Positions 44,452 to 53,669 of a DNA stretch of 64,000 nucleotides are shown here, one piece after another (the first letter of the stretch is position 1; each line of letters begins with the position of its first letter). A model generated the notes under the pieces. The model had not been told where the DNA came from. It saw only the letters and a program-made list of their open reading frames with translations, and searched no databases. The position numbers and the translations under genes were made by a program. The stretch covers positions 1 to 64,000 of the forward strand of contig CAJTNY010000006.1 in assembly GCA_910577875.1 (NCBI GenBank), given 5' to 3'. Source of the DNA: an uncultured Christensenella sp. GTDB lineage: Bacteria > Bacillota > Clostridia > Christensenellales > Borkfalkiaceae.

Positions 44452-45765
44452 ATGCAAAAATATTATCACATTATAACGTATGGATGTCAGATGAACGTCC
44501 ACGAATCGGAAAAAATAGCGGGAATGCTCAGTGAACTCGGTTATAAGAACTGCCCTGAAATAACTGGGGCTGATATTGTTGTATTTAATACGTGCTGTAT
44601 ACGCGAGAATGCGGAAAATCACGCTTTCGGCAATATCGGAATGTTAAAAAAACTTAAATCGCAGAAACGCGATTTGATTATCGCTGTCGGTGGATGTCTT
44701 CCGCAGCAGATTGGGAAAGCGGAAGATTTATACGAAAAATTTCCTTATGTCGATATAATTTTCGGTACACATAATCTGCACAAATTAAAAGAATATGTGC
44801 TGTTAAAGGAAAAGCAGAAAAAAACTGTTATCCGCATTGAAGAAGACGGTGGTTTTATATGTGAAGACGAGAAGCCTTTGAGGACAAGTTATCCCAATGC
44901 CTGGGTAAATATTACGTACGGCTGCAATAATTTTTGCAGTTATTGCATTGTTCCTTATGTACGCGGACGGGAAAGAAGCAGGAAGTCGGAGAATATAATC
45001 TCCGAGGTGAAAGAACTTGTTGCAAAAGGATATAAGGAAATAACTTTACTCGGACAGAACGTAAATTCTTACGGAAACGGTACAGACGATTTAAGTTTCC
45101 CTCGGTTGCTTGAAAGAATTGCGGGAATAGACGGAAAGTTCAGATTACGGTTTATGACGAGTCATCCTAAGGATTTTTCTGAAGAACTTGCAAAGGTAAT
45201 TTCGGAAAATGCGAAAATTTGCCGTTGCATCCATTTGCCTGTCCAGAGCGGTTCAGACGCCGTTTTAAAGGCTATGAACAGGAAATATACTTCGCAGGAA
45301 TATAAAAATAAAATAGACGTCCTTAAAAAGTACATACCGGATTGCGCTGTTACTACCGATTTAATTGTTGGATTTCCGGGTGAAACGGAAGACGATTTTG
45401 AGAGAACGCTCGAATTGGTAAAATCGATAAATTATTCTTCGGCGTTTACGTTCGTTTATTCTAAACGAGACGGAACGGTTGCTGCGGGCATGCCTGATCA
45501 GATACCGGAAGAAGTTTCAAAACATAGAATAATTAAACTTGTCGAACTCGTCAATTCTATTACCCGTGAACAGTCTTTAAAATACGTCGGTAAGACCGTC
45601 GAAATTCTATGTGAAGGTTACGATGAAAAGAAAGATATGTATCTCGGCAGGGATGAATACGGCAGAATGGGATATTTTAAAGGCAATACGGACGTAATAG
45701 GTAAATTCGTAAATATAAAAATACAAAAGGCAAACGGCGTTTCGCTAGTCGGTGAACGTGTGTAA
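44452..45765 (+). CDS. miaB: tRNA-2-methylthio-N6-dimethylallyladenosine synthase MiaB
   Basis: Radical-SAM methylthiotransferase acting on i6A37 of tRNA, the product of MiaA encoded nearby. The start at 44452 is chosen because the family begins near YYHIITYGCQMNVHESE; longer frames run over the promoter. The 437-aa protein has cluster cysteines in YGCQMN, NTCCIREN and GGCLPQ and the radical-SAM triad CNNFCSYC, then a TRAM domain. No Shine-Dalgarno is present and the leader appears only about 3 nt long. Confidence 0.95.
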   Translation: MQKYYHIITYGCQMNVHESEKIAGMLSELGYKNCPEITGADIVVFNTCCIRENAENHAFGNIGMLKKLKSQKRDLIIAVGGCLPQQIGKAEDLYEKFPYVDIIFGTHNLHKLKEYVLLKEKQKKTVIRIEEDGGFICEDEKPLRTSYPNAWVNITYGCNNFCSYCIVPYVRGRERSRKSENIISEVKELVAKGYKEITLLGQNVNSYGNGTDDLSFPRLLERIAGIDGKFRLRFMTSHPKDFSEELAKVISENAKICRCIHLPVQSGSDAVLKAMNRKYTSQEYKNKIDVLKKYIPDCAVTTDLIVGFPGETEDDFERTLELVKSINYSSAFTFVYSKRDGTVAAGMPDQIPEEVSKHRIIKLVELVNSITREQSLKYVGKTVEILCEGYDEKKDMYLGRDEYGRMGYFKGNTDVIGKFVNIKIQKANGVSLVGERV

Positions 45766-45774
45766 GGAAGAATT

Positions 45775-48348
45775 ATGGCGCTTTCTAAAATGATGGAGCA
45801 TTACCTTTCGGTAAAGGATAAGTATAAAGATTGTATCGTTTTTTACAGACTCGGAGATTTTTACGAGATGTTTTTCGACGACGCCAAGAAGGCTTCTGTT
45901 TTGCTTGATCTGACTCTTACAGGCAGAGATTGCGGACTTAACGAACGCGCACCGATGTGCGGAATTCCTTTTCACGCCGCGGATGCATATATAGCGAAAC
46001 TTGTTTCGCTCGGTGAAAAAGTAGCGATTTGTGAACAGCTCGAAGATGCTTCGGTGTCGAAGGGAATGGTTGCTCGAGGGGTTGTCCGCGTAGTTACGGC
46101 GGGTACGATTACAGACGACGGACATCTCGAAGAGAAGGAGAGTAATTATATTTGCTGTGCTTATAAAAACGGAAACAATGTTGCGCTGGCTTGGGCGGAT
46201 ATAACGACAGGCGAATTGATTACGGCTGAGTTTTCAGGGGGCGGATGCGTAAAGCAAGCGATTGCGCATATTGCAAAAATTTACGCAAAAGAAATAATCT
46301 GCAACGATGATATGCTTTTTGCGGCAAAAGACGAACCGGAAGTTTCCCGCGGAGTAATTCCGAGGTTTTCCGATTATCCTGCCTGGGCGTTTAATTATCC
46401 TGCAGCGGAAAGAGCGCTTTTAGAACAGTTTAATGCAAAAACTATTTCAGCATATCCCGTAGCGGGAAAAGAATACGCGGTGTGCGCGGCAGGTGCGCTG
46501 GTACAGTATCTGAAAGAAACCCAGATGCACTCTCTAAAAAATATCGACGGAATCAAATATCTTAAAGTCGATAATTTTATGCAGTTGGACGGAACGGCGA
46601 TAAAAAATCTTGAAATTGTAAAAACGCTCGGCGGCGGAAAGAAATACGGTTCTTTATTGTGGTTGATGGATAAGACAAATACCGCGATGGGGGCAAGACT
46701 TCTTAATAACTGTATTTTATCGCCGTTTGCGCGTAAAGAAGATATAGATTACAGACTTGACGGCGTTGAGGAACTTTATAATTCTACGGTTGTCAGGCTC
46801 GGATTGTCCGATTTATTAAAGGGCGTAAAGGATATTGAAAGACTTACCGGTAAAATAAGCAATAACAATATTTTACCTAAGGACTGTCTTGCTTTGGCGC
46901 AGTCGATATCGGTTGTACCTAATATAAAATTTCAGCTTTCGGGATTTAATTCTGAAATCATATCCGAAGTTTCTGAAAATCTTTATGATTTATCCGAGGT
47001 TGCCGAACTTATTAATAATGCTATTGCGGAAGAACCGCCCGCGCAAATGAAAGACGGCGGATACATTAAAGACGGTTATAGTTCTCAGCTTGACGAATTG
47101 AGATGTGTAGGTAAAAGCGGAAACAAGTTAATAATCGAAATGGAAGCCCGTGAAAGGGATACGACAGGAATAAGAACGTTGAAGATTAACTATAACAGAG
47201 TTTTCGGGTATTACATAGAGGTTTCCAAATCATTCAAGGATAAAGTGCCTTTACATTATCAACGCAGACAAACGATTGCGAATGCGGAGCGCTATACGAC
47301 AGAAGAGTTAAAAGAACTTGAAAGTAAAATATTGGGAAGCGAAGAACTCGCAATGAAACTCGAAAATCAGCTTTTCGGGTACGTTAAATCTGTTTTAACG
47401 GAAAATATAAATAAACTCAAGGTTATATCATCGGCGATAGCACAGATAGATTTACTTATAAGTTTTGCTGAAATTGCGAAAACAAATAAATACGTAAGAC
47501 CTCAAATAGTTCAAAGTGATAAACCGCTTATTATAAAAGAGGGGCGACATCCGGTTGTTGAGATTATTTCAAAGGAACGCTTTATTGCTAACGATACTTT
47601 ACTCGACGAAGGTGAAAACAGGACTATGATTTTAACCGGTCCGAATATGGCCGGCAAGAGCACTTATATGCGTCAGACCGCTATAATAGCTATAATGGCG
47701 CATCTCGGAAGTTTTGTTCCCGCAAAGTCTGCTCAGATACCGCTTATCGACAGGGTGTTTACGAGGGTAGGAGCGAGTGATAATTTAATTTCCGACCAAA
47801 GCACTTTTATGGTCGAAATGATAGAAGTTGCTTCGATTTTGCAAAACGCTTCAAAAAGCAGTTTGCTTATTCTCGATGAGGTTGGCAGGGGTACGAGTAC
47901 ATATGACGGACTTAGCATAGCCTGGGCGGTTATCGAATATCTTACCGAAAAAATCGGCGCGAAAACGATGTTTGCAACTCATTATCACGAGCTTACGGAA
48001 CTAGAAAGCAGGCTTAACGGAGTTAAAAACTATAAAATTTCAGTTAGAGAAATAAACGGCGGTATAGTATTTTTGCGTAAAATTTTGCGCGGCGGGGCAA
48101 ACAGGAGTTTCGGTATAGAGGTGGCTTCGCTTGCCGGTGTGCCCGCTTGCATCACTGATAGGGCAAAAGCTATATTAAAAAGTATTGAAAGCGGTGACAG
48201 GGAATTTGCGGTGTCATCTGGTGATACGGAAACGGAGAAGTCTCTTTCCGAGGTCGAGAAAATTATAAGCGAAGTCGATATGAATTCTATTTCGCCTATG
48301 CAGGCTTTTTTACTGCTCGGAGACTTGACGGAAAAGGTTAAATTATGA
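45775..48348 (+). CDS. mutS: DNA mismatch repair protein MutS
   Basis: Mismatch-recognising ATPase. The 857-aa protein has the Phe-X-Glu mismatch wedge in YRLGDFYEMFFDDA, the Walker A loop GPNMAGKSTYMRQ, the DEVGRGTSTYDG Walker B/signature and the THYHELTELE block. AAGGA precedes the ATG. It lies 9 nt after miaB and overlaps mutL by 4 nt (ATGA). Confidence 0.98.
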   Translation: MALSKMMEHYLSVKDKYKDCIVFYRLGDFYEMFFDDAKKASVLLDLTLTGRDCGLNERAPMCGIPFHAADAYIAKLVSLGEKVAICEQLEDASVSKGMVARGVVRVVTAGTITDDGHLEEKESNYICCAYKNGNNVALAWADITTGELITAEFSGGGCVKQAIAHIAKIYAKEIICNDDMLFAAKDEPEVSRGVIPRFSDYPAWAFNYPAAERALLEQFNAKTISAYPVAGKEYAVCAAGALVQYLKETQMHSLKNIDGIKYLKVDNFMQLDGTAIKNLEIVKTLGGGKKYGSLLWLMDKTNTAMGARLLNNCILSPFARKEDIDYRLDGVEELYNSTVVRLGLSDLLKGVKDIERLTGKISNNNILPKDCLALAQSISVVPNIKFQLSGFNSEIISEVSENLYDLSEVAELINNAIAEEPPAQMKDGGYIKDGYSSQLDELRCVGKSGNKLIIEMEARERDTTGIRTLKINYNRVFGYYIEVSKSFKDKVPLHYQRRQTIANAERYTTEELKELESKILGSEELAMKLENQLFGYVKSVLTENINKLKVISSAIAQIDLLISFAEIAKTNKYVRPQIVQSDKPLIIKEGRHPVVEIISKERFIANDTLLDEGENRTMILTGPNMAGKSTYMRQTAIIAIMAHLGSFVPAKSAQIPLIDRVFTRVGASDNLISDQSTFMVEMIEVASILQNASKSSLLILDEVGRGTSTYDGLSIAWAVIEYLTEKIGAKTMFATHYHELTELESRLNGVKNYKISVREINGGIVFLRKILRGGANRSFGIEVASLAGVPACITDRAKAILKSIESGDREFAVSSGDTETEKSLSEVEKIISEVDMNSISPMQAFLLLGDLTEKVKL

Positions 48349-50282
48349 GAAAGATAAATATTTTAACTAAAAGCATTTATAATAGGATTGCAGCGGGCGA
48401 AGTAATAGAAAGACCGTATTCCGCAGTTAAAGAACTTATAGAAAACAGTCTTGATGCGGGAGCTACCGAAATTGAAGTTTCAATCGAGCGCGGCGGTAAA
48501 CAGCTTATCAAAGTCGCTGATAACGGTTGCGGTATCGAACGCGACGATATGCGCGCGGCTTTCTTTCCTCACGCAACGAGTAAAATTTCTACGGCAGAGG
48601 ACCTTGACAATATAAAAACGCTCGGTTTCAGAGGCGAGGCTCTCGCAAGTATTTCCGTAATTTCACGAGTAGAATTGATTTCCGTCACAGACGGTAACCC
48701 TGCTTATAAAGTAAGCTGCATTGACGGAAACGTCGGCGCGGTCGAACTTGCTGCATTACAGAGAGGTACTCAAATTTGTGTCCGCGATTTGTTTTATAAT
48801 ACGCCGGTCAGAGCGAAATTTTTGAAGGCGGATAAAAAGGAAGAGACGGATATAACAAATTTTATAACGAGATACATACTTGGAAACCCATCGGTATCTT
48901 TCAAATATTTCGTGGACGGAAAATTAACTCTTCAATCTCACGGAGGCGGGCTTGACGAAGCCTTGGCGCAAGTTTACGGTGCAAAAACAATTTCGCAGTG
49001 CTATAAGATAGAGGCGGAAAAAGAAGGAATTAAAATTCACGGTTTTATCGGTAATCAAAACTTTTTTAAACCGAATAAAACTTATCAAAGTTTGTTTTTA
49101 AACGGAAGGTACATAATTAACAATACAATTGCTACGGCGGTTGCGAACGCTTATGCGAGCTATGCTATGAAAAGGCAATACCCGTTTTACGTGCTTTTCG
49201 TTGAAGTTCCTTCCGAGCAGGTTGACGTAAACGTTCATCCCAATAAGGCGGACGTAAGGTTTGTCGATAATCGCCCGATTTTCGGCGCGGTTTATTCCGT
49301 AGTGTCATCGGTTTTGGATGGTACCGCATCCGCGGCTCGGTTTGTTGTCGACAGTATTCGATTGCCCGAAATAAAATCTGTTTCCGATAAAAACACGAAT
49401 AAGATTTACGAATCAAACCGGTCGAGCTTGTCGGTAAAAGATGAGAAGCAAAACGTCGGTTTGGGTGCGGCGCAATTTGATTTCGGATCGGCAAAAATCG
49501 CGGGTAAACAAGAAGATATAAAAACTGAAGAAAAGAAGATAAAGTATTACGACCCGTTGCGCGATAAACCTATGAACGGATATTTGGAGCAGACGAAACC
49601 GTTTACTCTTACAGTGTCGAACGATACGATGTCGAGCGGATTGGGCGGGGATATAAGAATAGACAAAGCATACGAAAAGCGTAAGTTTGAACAGCAAATG
49701 ATTAAATATGAAAAATGTAAGTTTCGAGGCTGTGTTTTTGATACTTATTTGATTTATGAAATTTGTGATACGGTATATCTTATCGACCAGCACGCCGCGC
49801 ACGAAAGATTGATTTACGACAGCTTAAAAGAAAAGTTGGCGAATAGGAAAATTAACAGACAAGGCCTTATTATTCCTTATCTGTTCAGTACGAATGTTCA
49901 GGAAACTGAGTTTATCGAAAATAATATTTCTTTGATACGCAGTCTCGGATTTGACTTAAAACCGTTCGGTGTCGGTTCTTTCAGGGTTGACGAAGTGCCT
50001 GCGGATCTGCAGGATATAAATCTCGAAGAGTTTTTCTGCGATTTGATGTCGGATTTAAAAGGGCTTAAAGAAATCAGGCTTGAAGAAATGTTAAAGGATA
50101 AAATAGCAATGACGGCCTGCAAACACGCCGTAAAGGGCGGTATGGCGCTCAGTCAGGATGAGATTGACGCGCTGTTCAAAATGCTTAAAGGAAATATGGG
50201 ATTAAAATGTCCTCACGGCAGGCCTGTGTGCGTCGCTTTAACTAAAAAAGATATTGAGAAAATGTTTAAAAGGATAGTCTGA
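48345..50282 (+). CDS. mutL: DNA mismatch repair protein MutL
   Basis: GHKL ATPase coupling mismatch recognition to strand incision. The 645-aa protein has the N-terminal IAAGEVIERPYSAVKELIEN-type block (read in parts), DNGCGI and GFRGEALASI. The C-terminal endonuclease region has DQHAAHERLIYD, where the usual final glutamate of the DQHA-x2-E-x4-E motif is aspartate, plus ACKHAVK and CPHGRP metal-site motifs. It overlaps mutS by 4 nt and precedes miaA by 3 nt. Confidence 0.97.
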   Translation: MRKINILTKSIYNRIAAGEVIERPYSAVKELIENSLDAGATEIEVSIERGGKQLIKVADNGCGIERDDMRAAFFPHATSKISTAEDLDNIKTLGFRGEALASISVISRVELISVTDGNPAYKVSCIDGNVGAVELAALQRGTQICVRDLFYNTPVRAKFLKADKKEETDITNFITRYILGNPSVSFKYFVDGKLTLQSHGGGLDEALAQVYGAKTISQCYKIEAEKEGIKIHGFIGNQNFFKPNKTYQSLFLNGRYIINNTIATAVANAYASYAMKRQYPFYVLFVEVPSEQVDVNVHPNKADVRFVDNRPIFGAVYSVVSSVLDGTASAARFVVDSIRLPEIKSVSDKNTNKIYESNRSSLSVKDEKQNVGLGAAQFDFGSAKIAGKQEDIKTEEKKIKYYDPLRDKPMNGYLEQTKPFTLTVSNDTMSSGLGGDIRIDKAYEKRKFEQQMIKYEKCKFRGCVFDTYLIYEICDTVYLIDQHAAHERLIYDSLKEKLANRKINRQGLIIPYLFSTNVQETEFIENNISLIRSLGFDLKPFGVGSFRVDEVPADLQDINLEEFFCDLMSDLKGLKEIRLEEMLKDKIAMTACKHAVKGGMALSQDEIDALFKMLKGNMGLKCPHGRPVCVALTKKDIEKMFKRIV

Positions 50283-50285
50283 CTT

Positions 50286-51191
50286 TTGAAAATTCTCGTC
50301 ATTTGCGGCGCAACTGCATCTGGTAAAACCAAATTAGCGGTTGATTGCGCTCTTAAACTTAATACGGAAATTGTTTCCGCTGATTCGCAGCTTATATATA
50401 AGGGCTTGAATGTGGGGACGGCTAAGCCTTCAGCTGAAGAGATGTGCGGCGTAAGACATCATTTAATAGATGTTGTTGAGCCGACAGAAGGTTTCTGTGT
50501 ATCGGATTATGCGGCGCAAGCAGAACCGATTTTAGACAATCTTCTGAATAGCGGTAAAATACCGGTTGTTTGCGGGGGCACCGGTTTTTACATTAATTCT
50601 TTATTGTTCGATTTAAGTTACGGCAATGTTGCGGCAGACTCTTTAATCAGAGAAAAATATAATAAAATATTGCTTGAAAAAGGCAAGGACTATATTTACA
50701 GTATATTAAAAAATACAGACCCTGAATCCGCAGAAAAAATAAGCGTTAGCGATACGAAGCGTGTTATCAGGGCTTTGGAAATTTATGAAGTCAGCGGTAT
50801 AAAGAAATCTGAAATACGCGACGATATGGAGCCTAAGCGAGAGTATTTCGCTGTGGCGTTGGATTATCCTCGCGAAGAGTTGTATAAAAGAATAAATAAG
50901 CGTGTCGACGAAATGTTTGAGAGCGGATTGCTGGAAGAAATTGAAAATTTATTGCGTCAAGGAATTAATGAAAATTATCAATGTATGCAAGCAATTGGAT
51001 ACAAAGAAGTACTCGAATGTTTAAAAAATGGCAGCAATCAAAGTACTATGCGTGACATGATTAAGCAAAATACACGACGTTATGCTAAAAGGCAGATAAC
51101 TTTCTTTAAAAAATTAAAAGGGTTAATATGGCTGAAGCCCTATGAAGCTACTGCCGAAAAAGTTTTGGAGTTAATGAATGAACAATCTTGA
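50286..51191 (+). CDS. miaA: tRNA dimethylallyltransferase MiaA
   Basis: Prenylates A37 of tRNAs reading U-starting codons; its product is the MiaB substrate. The 301-aa protein has the P-loop GATASGKTKLA, SADSQLIYKGLNVGTAKP and the later RYAKRQITFFKK motif. It uses a TTG start 3 nt after the mutL stop. Hfq, which often follows miaA, is absent; the next gene overlaps by 14 nt. Confidence 0.96.
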   Translation: MKILVICGATASGKTKLAVDCALKLNTEIVSADSQLIYKGLNVGTAKPSAEEMCGVRHHLIDVVEPTEGFCVSDYAAQAEPILDNLLNSGKIPVVCGGTGFYINSLLFDLSYGNVAADSLIREKYNKILLEKGKDYIYSILKNTDPESAEKISVSDTKRVIRALEIYEVSGIKKSEIRDDMEPKREYFAVALDYPREELYKRINKRVDEMFESGLLEEIENLLRQGINENYQCMQAIGYKEVLECLKNGSNQSTMRDMIKQNTRRYAKRQITFFKKLKGLIWLKPYEATAEKVLELMNEQS

Positions 51192-52392
51192 ATTTATAAA
51201 CGATTGCGAAAAAAAGCTTTTAGAAAAATTTAAAAATGTCGATGAAATTGCTTATTTTAACCAAGTGAAAGTTTTAAAAGCGTTCGGCGAATGCCGCGTT
51301 GCATTAAGGCATTTTAACGGCACCACCGGTTATGGTTACGATGACGAGGGCAGGGACGTTCTCGGAAAACTTTATGCGAAAGTTTTCGGTGCCGAGAGCG
51401 GTATAGTTTCTCCGCACATAGTTTCCGGCACTCACGCGTTGACCGTTGCGTTATTCGGTCTGTTGCGTCCCGACGATACACTATTGTGTATAAGCGGTTT
51501 ACCGTACGATACCATAAAGGGCGTAATATCCGGTAAAGATAACGGTTCTTTAAAAGATTTCGGAATAAATTTCGAATACTGTGATTTGATAGACGGAAAG
51601 TTCGATTATGAAGAAATAAGAAATAAATTCACTAAGAAAGTAAAAGTGATTTATATACAGCGTTCGCGCGGGTATGAACTACGCGATGCGTTTTCTTGCG
51701 CCGAAATAGGAGAGGCCTGTGAATTTGTAAGGTCGCTCGGTTTTACGGGTTGTATTTTTGTTGATAATTGTTACGGAGAATTCGTGGAAAAGTTCGAGCC
51801 GACCGAAACGGGCGCCGATTTGGCGGTGGGTTCTTTGATAAAGAACGCGGGCGGAGGACTTGCTCCCACAGGCGGGTATATTTGCGGAAAACAAGTTTAT
51901 ATAGATATGATAGGAAAACGGCTGACCGCGCCTTCGATAGGGCTTGAAGTCGGTTCCTGTTCGGGTGGGTATCAATATTTTTATCAAGGACTTTTTATGG
52001 CTCCGCATACGGTAGCGCAAGCGGTAAAGAGCAGCCTTTTAATCGGGCAGGCAATGTCGGAACTCGGTTACGTAAATTATCCTTCTGTCGATAAAAATCC
52101 TTACGATATTACACGCGCGATAAAATTCAACAGTGCGGAAAAAATGATAGATTTCATAAGGGAAGTGCAGTACGCTTCTCCCGTTGACGGTTACGTATGC
52201 TGTGAGCCGTGGGATATGCCCGGGTATGAAGAACCTATTATTATGGCTGCCGGTACGTTTGTTTCAGGCGCGTCTATAGAACTCTCCGCCGACGGTCCTG
52301 TTAAACCGCCCTTTATAGCTTATTTTCAGGGCGGTCTGACTTACGAGCACGGTAAATACGCGCTTGAAAGAATATTGAATAAAATTAGGTAA
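51178..52392 (+). CDS. YnbB-like PLP enzyme (methionine gamma-lyase family)
   Basis: The 404-aa protein belongs to the group often labelled aluminium-resistance protein or methionine gamma-lyase family, found next to miaA in many Firmicutes. Features are an N-terminal VALRHFNGTTGYGYDD block, ESGIVSPHIVSGTHAL, and the PLP-lysine region GSLIKNAGGGLAPTGGYI. Its substrate in the cell is not established. It overlaps miaA by 14 nt. Confidence 0.88.
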   Translation: MNNLEFINDCEKKLLEKFKNVDEIAYFNQVKVLKAFGECRVALRHFNGTTGYGYDDEGRDVLGKLYAKVFGAESGIVSPHIVSGTHALTVALFGLLRPDDTLLCISGLPYDTIKGVISGKDNGSLKDFGINFEYCDLIDGKFDYEEIRNKFTKKVKVIYIQRSRGYELRDAFSCAEIGEACEFVRSLGFTGCIFVDNCYGEFVEKFEPTETGADLAVGSLIKNAGGGLAPTGGYICGKQVYIDMIGKRLTAPSIGLEVGSCSGGYQYFYQGLFMAPHTVAQAVKSSLLIGQAMSELGYVNYPSVDKNPYDITRAIKFNSAEKMIDFIREVQYASPVDGYVCCEPWDMPGYEEPIIMAAGTFVSGASIELSADGPVKPPFIAYFQGGLTYEHGKYALERILNKIR

Positions 52393-52399
52393 ATTAAGT

Positions 52400-52912
52400 A
52401 TGGTTTGTGAATTAAGACTGTGGAGAACCGAATACGCCGAAGATTTGGCGGTTTTGTTGAACAATAAAAATATTTTGGATAATCTTCGTGACGGCTTGCC
52501 TTATCCTTATACGGCAAGCGATGCGTATGATTTTATTAAAGCAATGCTAGATTTTGATAAAGATAATCTTTTCGCGTTTGCGGTATTTTACAAGAACGAG
52601 CTTGCCGGTAGTATCGGGATATTCCGCCAGAGTAATATTCATTCGAGAACAGCTGAATTAGGATATTATATAGGCGAAAGGTTTTGGAATAAAGGTGTCG
52701 CAACCGAAGCAGTGGAAAAGATTTGTCAGTTTGTGTTTGATAATTCTGATATAATTAGAGTTTACGCGGAGCCATTTTCGCGGAATAAAGCGTCCTGCCG
52801 CGTACTAGAAAAAGCCGGTTTTGTTTGCGAGGGAACAATGAAAGCCAACGCCGTTAAAAACGGTGTTATAGAAGATATGAAAATTTATGCAAAAATTAAA
52901 GAAGTAAAATAA
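52400..52912 (+). CDS. GNAT-family N-acetyltransferase (RimJ/RimL-like)
   Basis: The 170-aa protein has the layout of the RimJ/RimL-type acetyltransferases: N-terminal LRLWRTEYAEDLAVLLNN, the acetyl-CoA loop GYYIGERFWNKGVATEAVE and the late SRNKASCRVLEKAGF. It follows the ynbB-like gene by 7 nt and ends the operon. The acceptor is unknown. Confidence 0.9.
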   Translation: MVCELRLWRTEYAEDLAVLLNNKNILDNLRDGLPYPYTASDAYDFIKAMLDFDKDNLFAFAVFYKNELAGSIGIFRQSNIHSRTAELGYYIGERFWNKGVATEAVEKICQFVFDNSDIIRVYAEPFSRNKASCRVLEKAGFVCEGTMKANAVKNGVIEDMKIYAKIKEVK

Positions 52913-52927
52913 TTAAGTTTGTATAAA

Positions 52928-52965
52928 AAACAACCTCGGCAAAAGCGTACTTCCCGTAGGGAATA
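52928..52965 (+). repeat. Left copy of an inverted repeat flanking 53036-53488
   Basis: AAACAACCTCGGCAA (52928-52942) is the exact reverse complement of 53647-53661. Inward of it a short hairpin TTCCC-GTAG-GGAA (52951-52963, with flanking bases) recurs in related form in the other copy. The two copies enclose a unit of about 730 bp. Confidence 0.75.
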
Positions 52966-52967
52966 TA

Positions 52968-52999
52968 AAAAGCGAAGAATTTAAAATTTCTTCGCTTTT
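52968..52999. terminator. Hairpin between the GNAT and effector-binding genes
   Basis: AAAAGCGAAGAA and TTCTTCGCTTTT form a 12-bp stem with A/T flanks. It could terminate both convergent genes. Confidence 0.8.
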
Positions 53000-53035
53000 A
53001 TAATTGAGGATAAATTGAAATTTATCTTATAAGCG

Positions 53036-53488
53036 TTATTTTACTGCTATGTATAAATAACAATGCGATTTACCGTCTTTGGTATATTCGGCAGGAACTG
53101 TGCTTTCGTAGTCGACAGTAAAAGCGCGTTTAATATCGCCGTTTGCGGTAAGTTGCCAAACTTTCGACCACGCTTTATTTGCGCAATCGGTAATCGTTTC
53201 GCCGCTCTCGTCAATTTTTATGTATTTTCTTTGTGCGACCAATTCTTCCATTTTTGCAAAGAAATCGGCGGTTACGGTCATAACGGTTAAGTTGTATTTG
53301 CCTTTTTCGTCGCTCTCGTAATCGCTGTATGACGAAATAGGCGAAAGTCCTTTTACGGGTACGCCGTTTTCTATAAAGTCAAGCGGGATTTTGCCCGTCA
53401 TAATATCTGACCAAAGTTCGTTGATTTTCGCCATACCGCTCTCGGAATTGTCCGTGCGTATTGTTACGCTTTTAAATGAGTAAGCCAT
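53036..53488 (-). CDS. Effector-binding domain protein (GyrI/AraC C-terminal type)
   Basis: The 150-aa protein looks like a stand-alone GyrI-like/AraC-type effector-binding domain: N-terminal SFKSVTIRTDN, MAKINELWSDIM, a middle SPISSYSDYESDEKGKYNL and the late KAWSKVWQL followed by VDYESTVP. No DNA-binding domain is attached. Such domains bind small amphipathic molecules or proteins; the ligand is unknown. GGAGG precedes the ATG. The gene sits between two inverted copies of a roughly 38-bp repeat. Confidence 0.75.
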   Translation of the reverse strand: MAYSFKSVTIRTDNSESGMAKINELWSDIMTGKIPLDFIENGVPVKGLSPISSYSDYESDEKGKYNLTVMTVTADFFAKMEELVAQRKYIKIDESGETITDCANKAWSKVWQLTANGDIKRAFTVDYESTVPAEYTKDGKSHCYLYIAVK

Positions 53489-53525
53489 TGTATTCCTCCG
53501 TTAAATTACTGTTTATTGCACAATT

Positions 53526-53554
53526 ATTATACAACAACCCAATCAAAATGTAAA
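53526..53554 (-). promoter_or_regulatory. Promoter of the effector-binding gene
   Basis: On the minus strand TTTACA (53554-53549), 17 bp and TATAAT (53531-53526) lie between the groEL terminator and the gene. Confidence 0.75.
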
Positions 53555-53555
53555 G

Positions 53556-53592
53556 AAAAAACGCACTTACCTTGCTTGCAAGGTATAGTGCG
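53556..53592 (-). terminator. groESL terminator
   Basis: A 14-bp stem with one bulge (CGCACT+TACCTTGC pairing with GCAAGGTA+AGTGCG) is followed on the minus strand by a T run. Confidence 0.85.
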
Positions 53593-53623
53593 CTATACTT
53601 ACATTCTGTTCCTGTGGTAAAAT

Positions 53624-53661
53624 TCCATATGGGAAATACGATAATATTGCCGAGGTTGTTT
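53624..53661 (-). repeat. Right copy of the inverted repeat
   Basis: Read on the minus strand it begins AAACAACCTCGGCAA like the left copy, then diverges for about 11 nt, then has TTTCCCATATGGAA, matching the hairpin of the left copy in form. It lies between the groEL stop and its terminator. Confidence 0.75.
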
Positions 53662-53669
53662 AAATTAAT

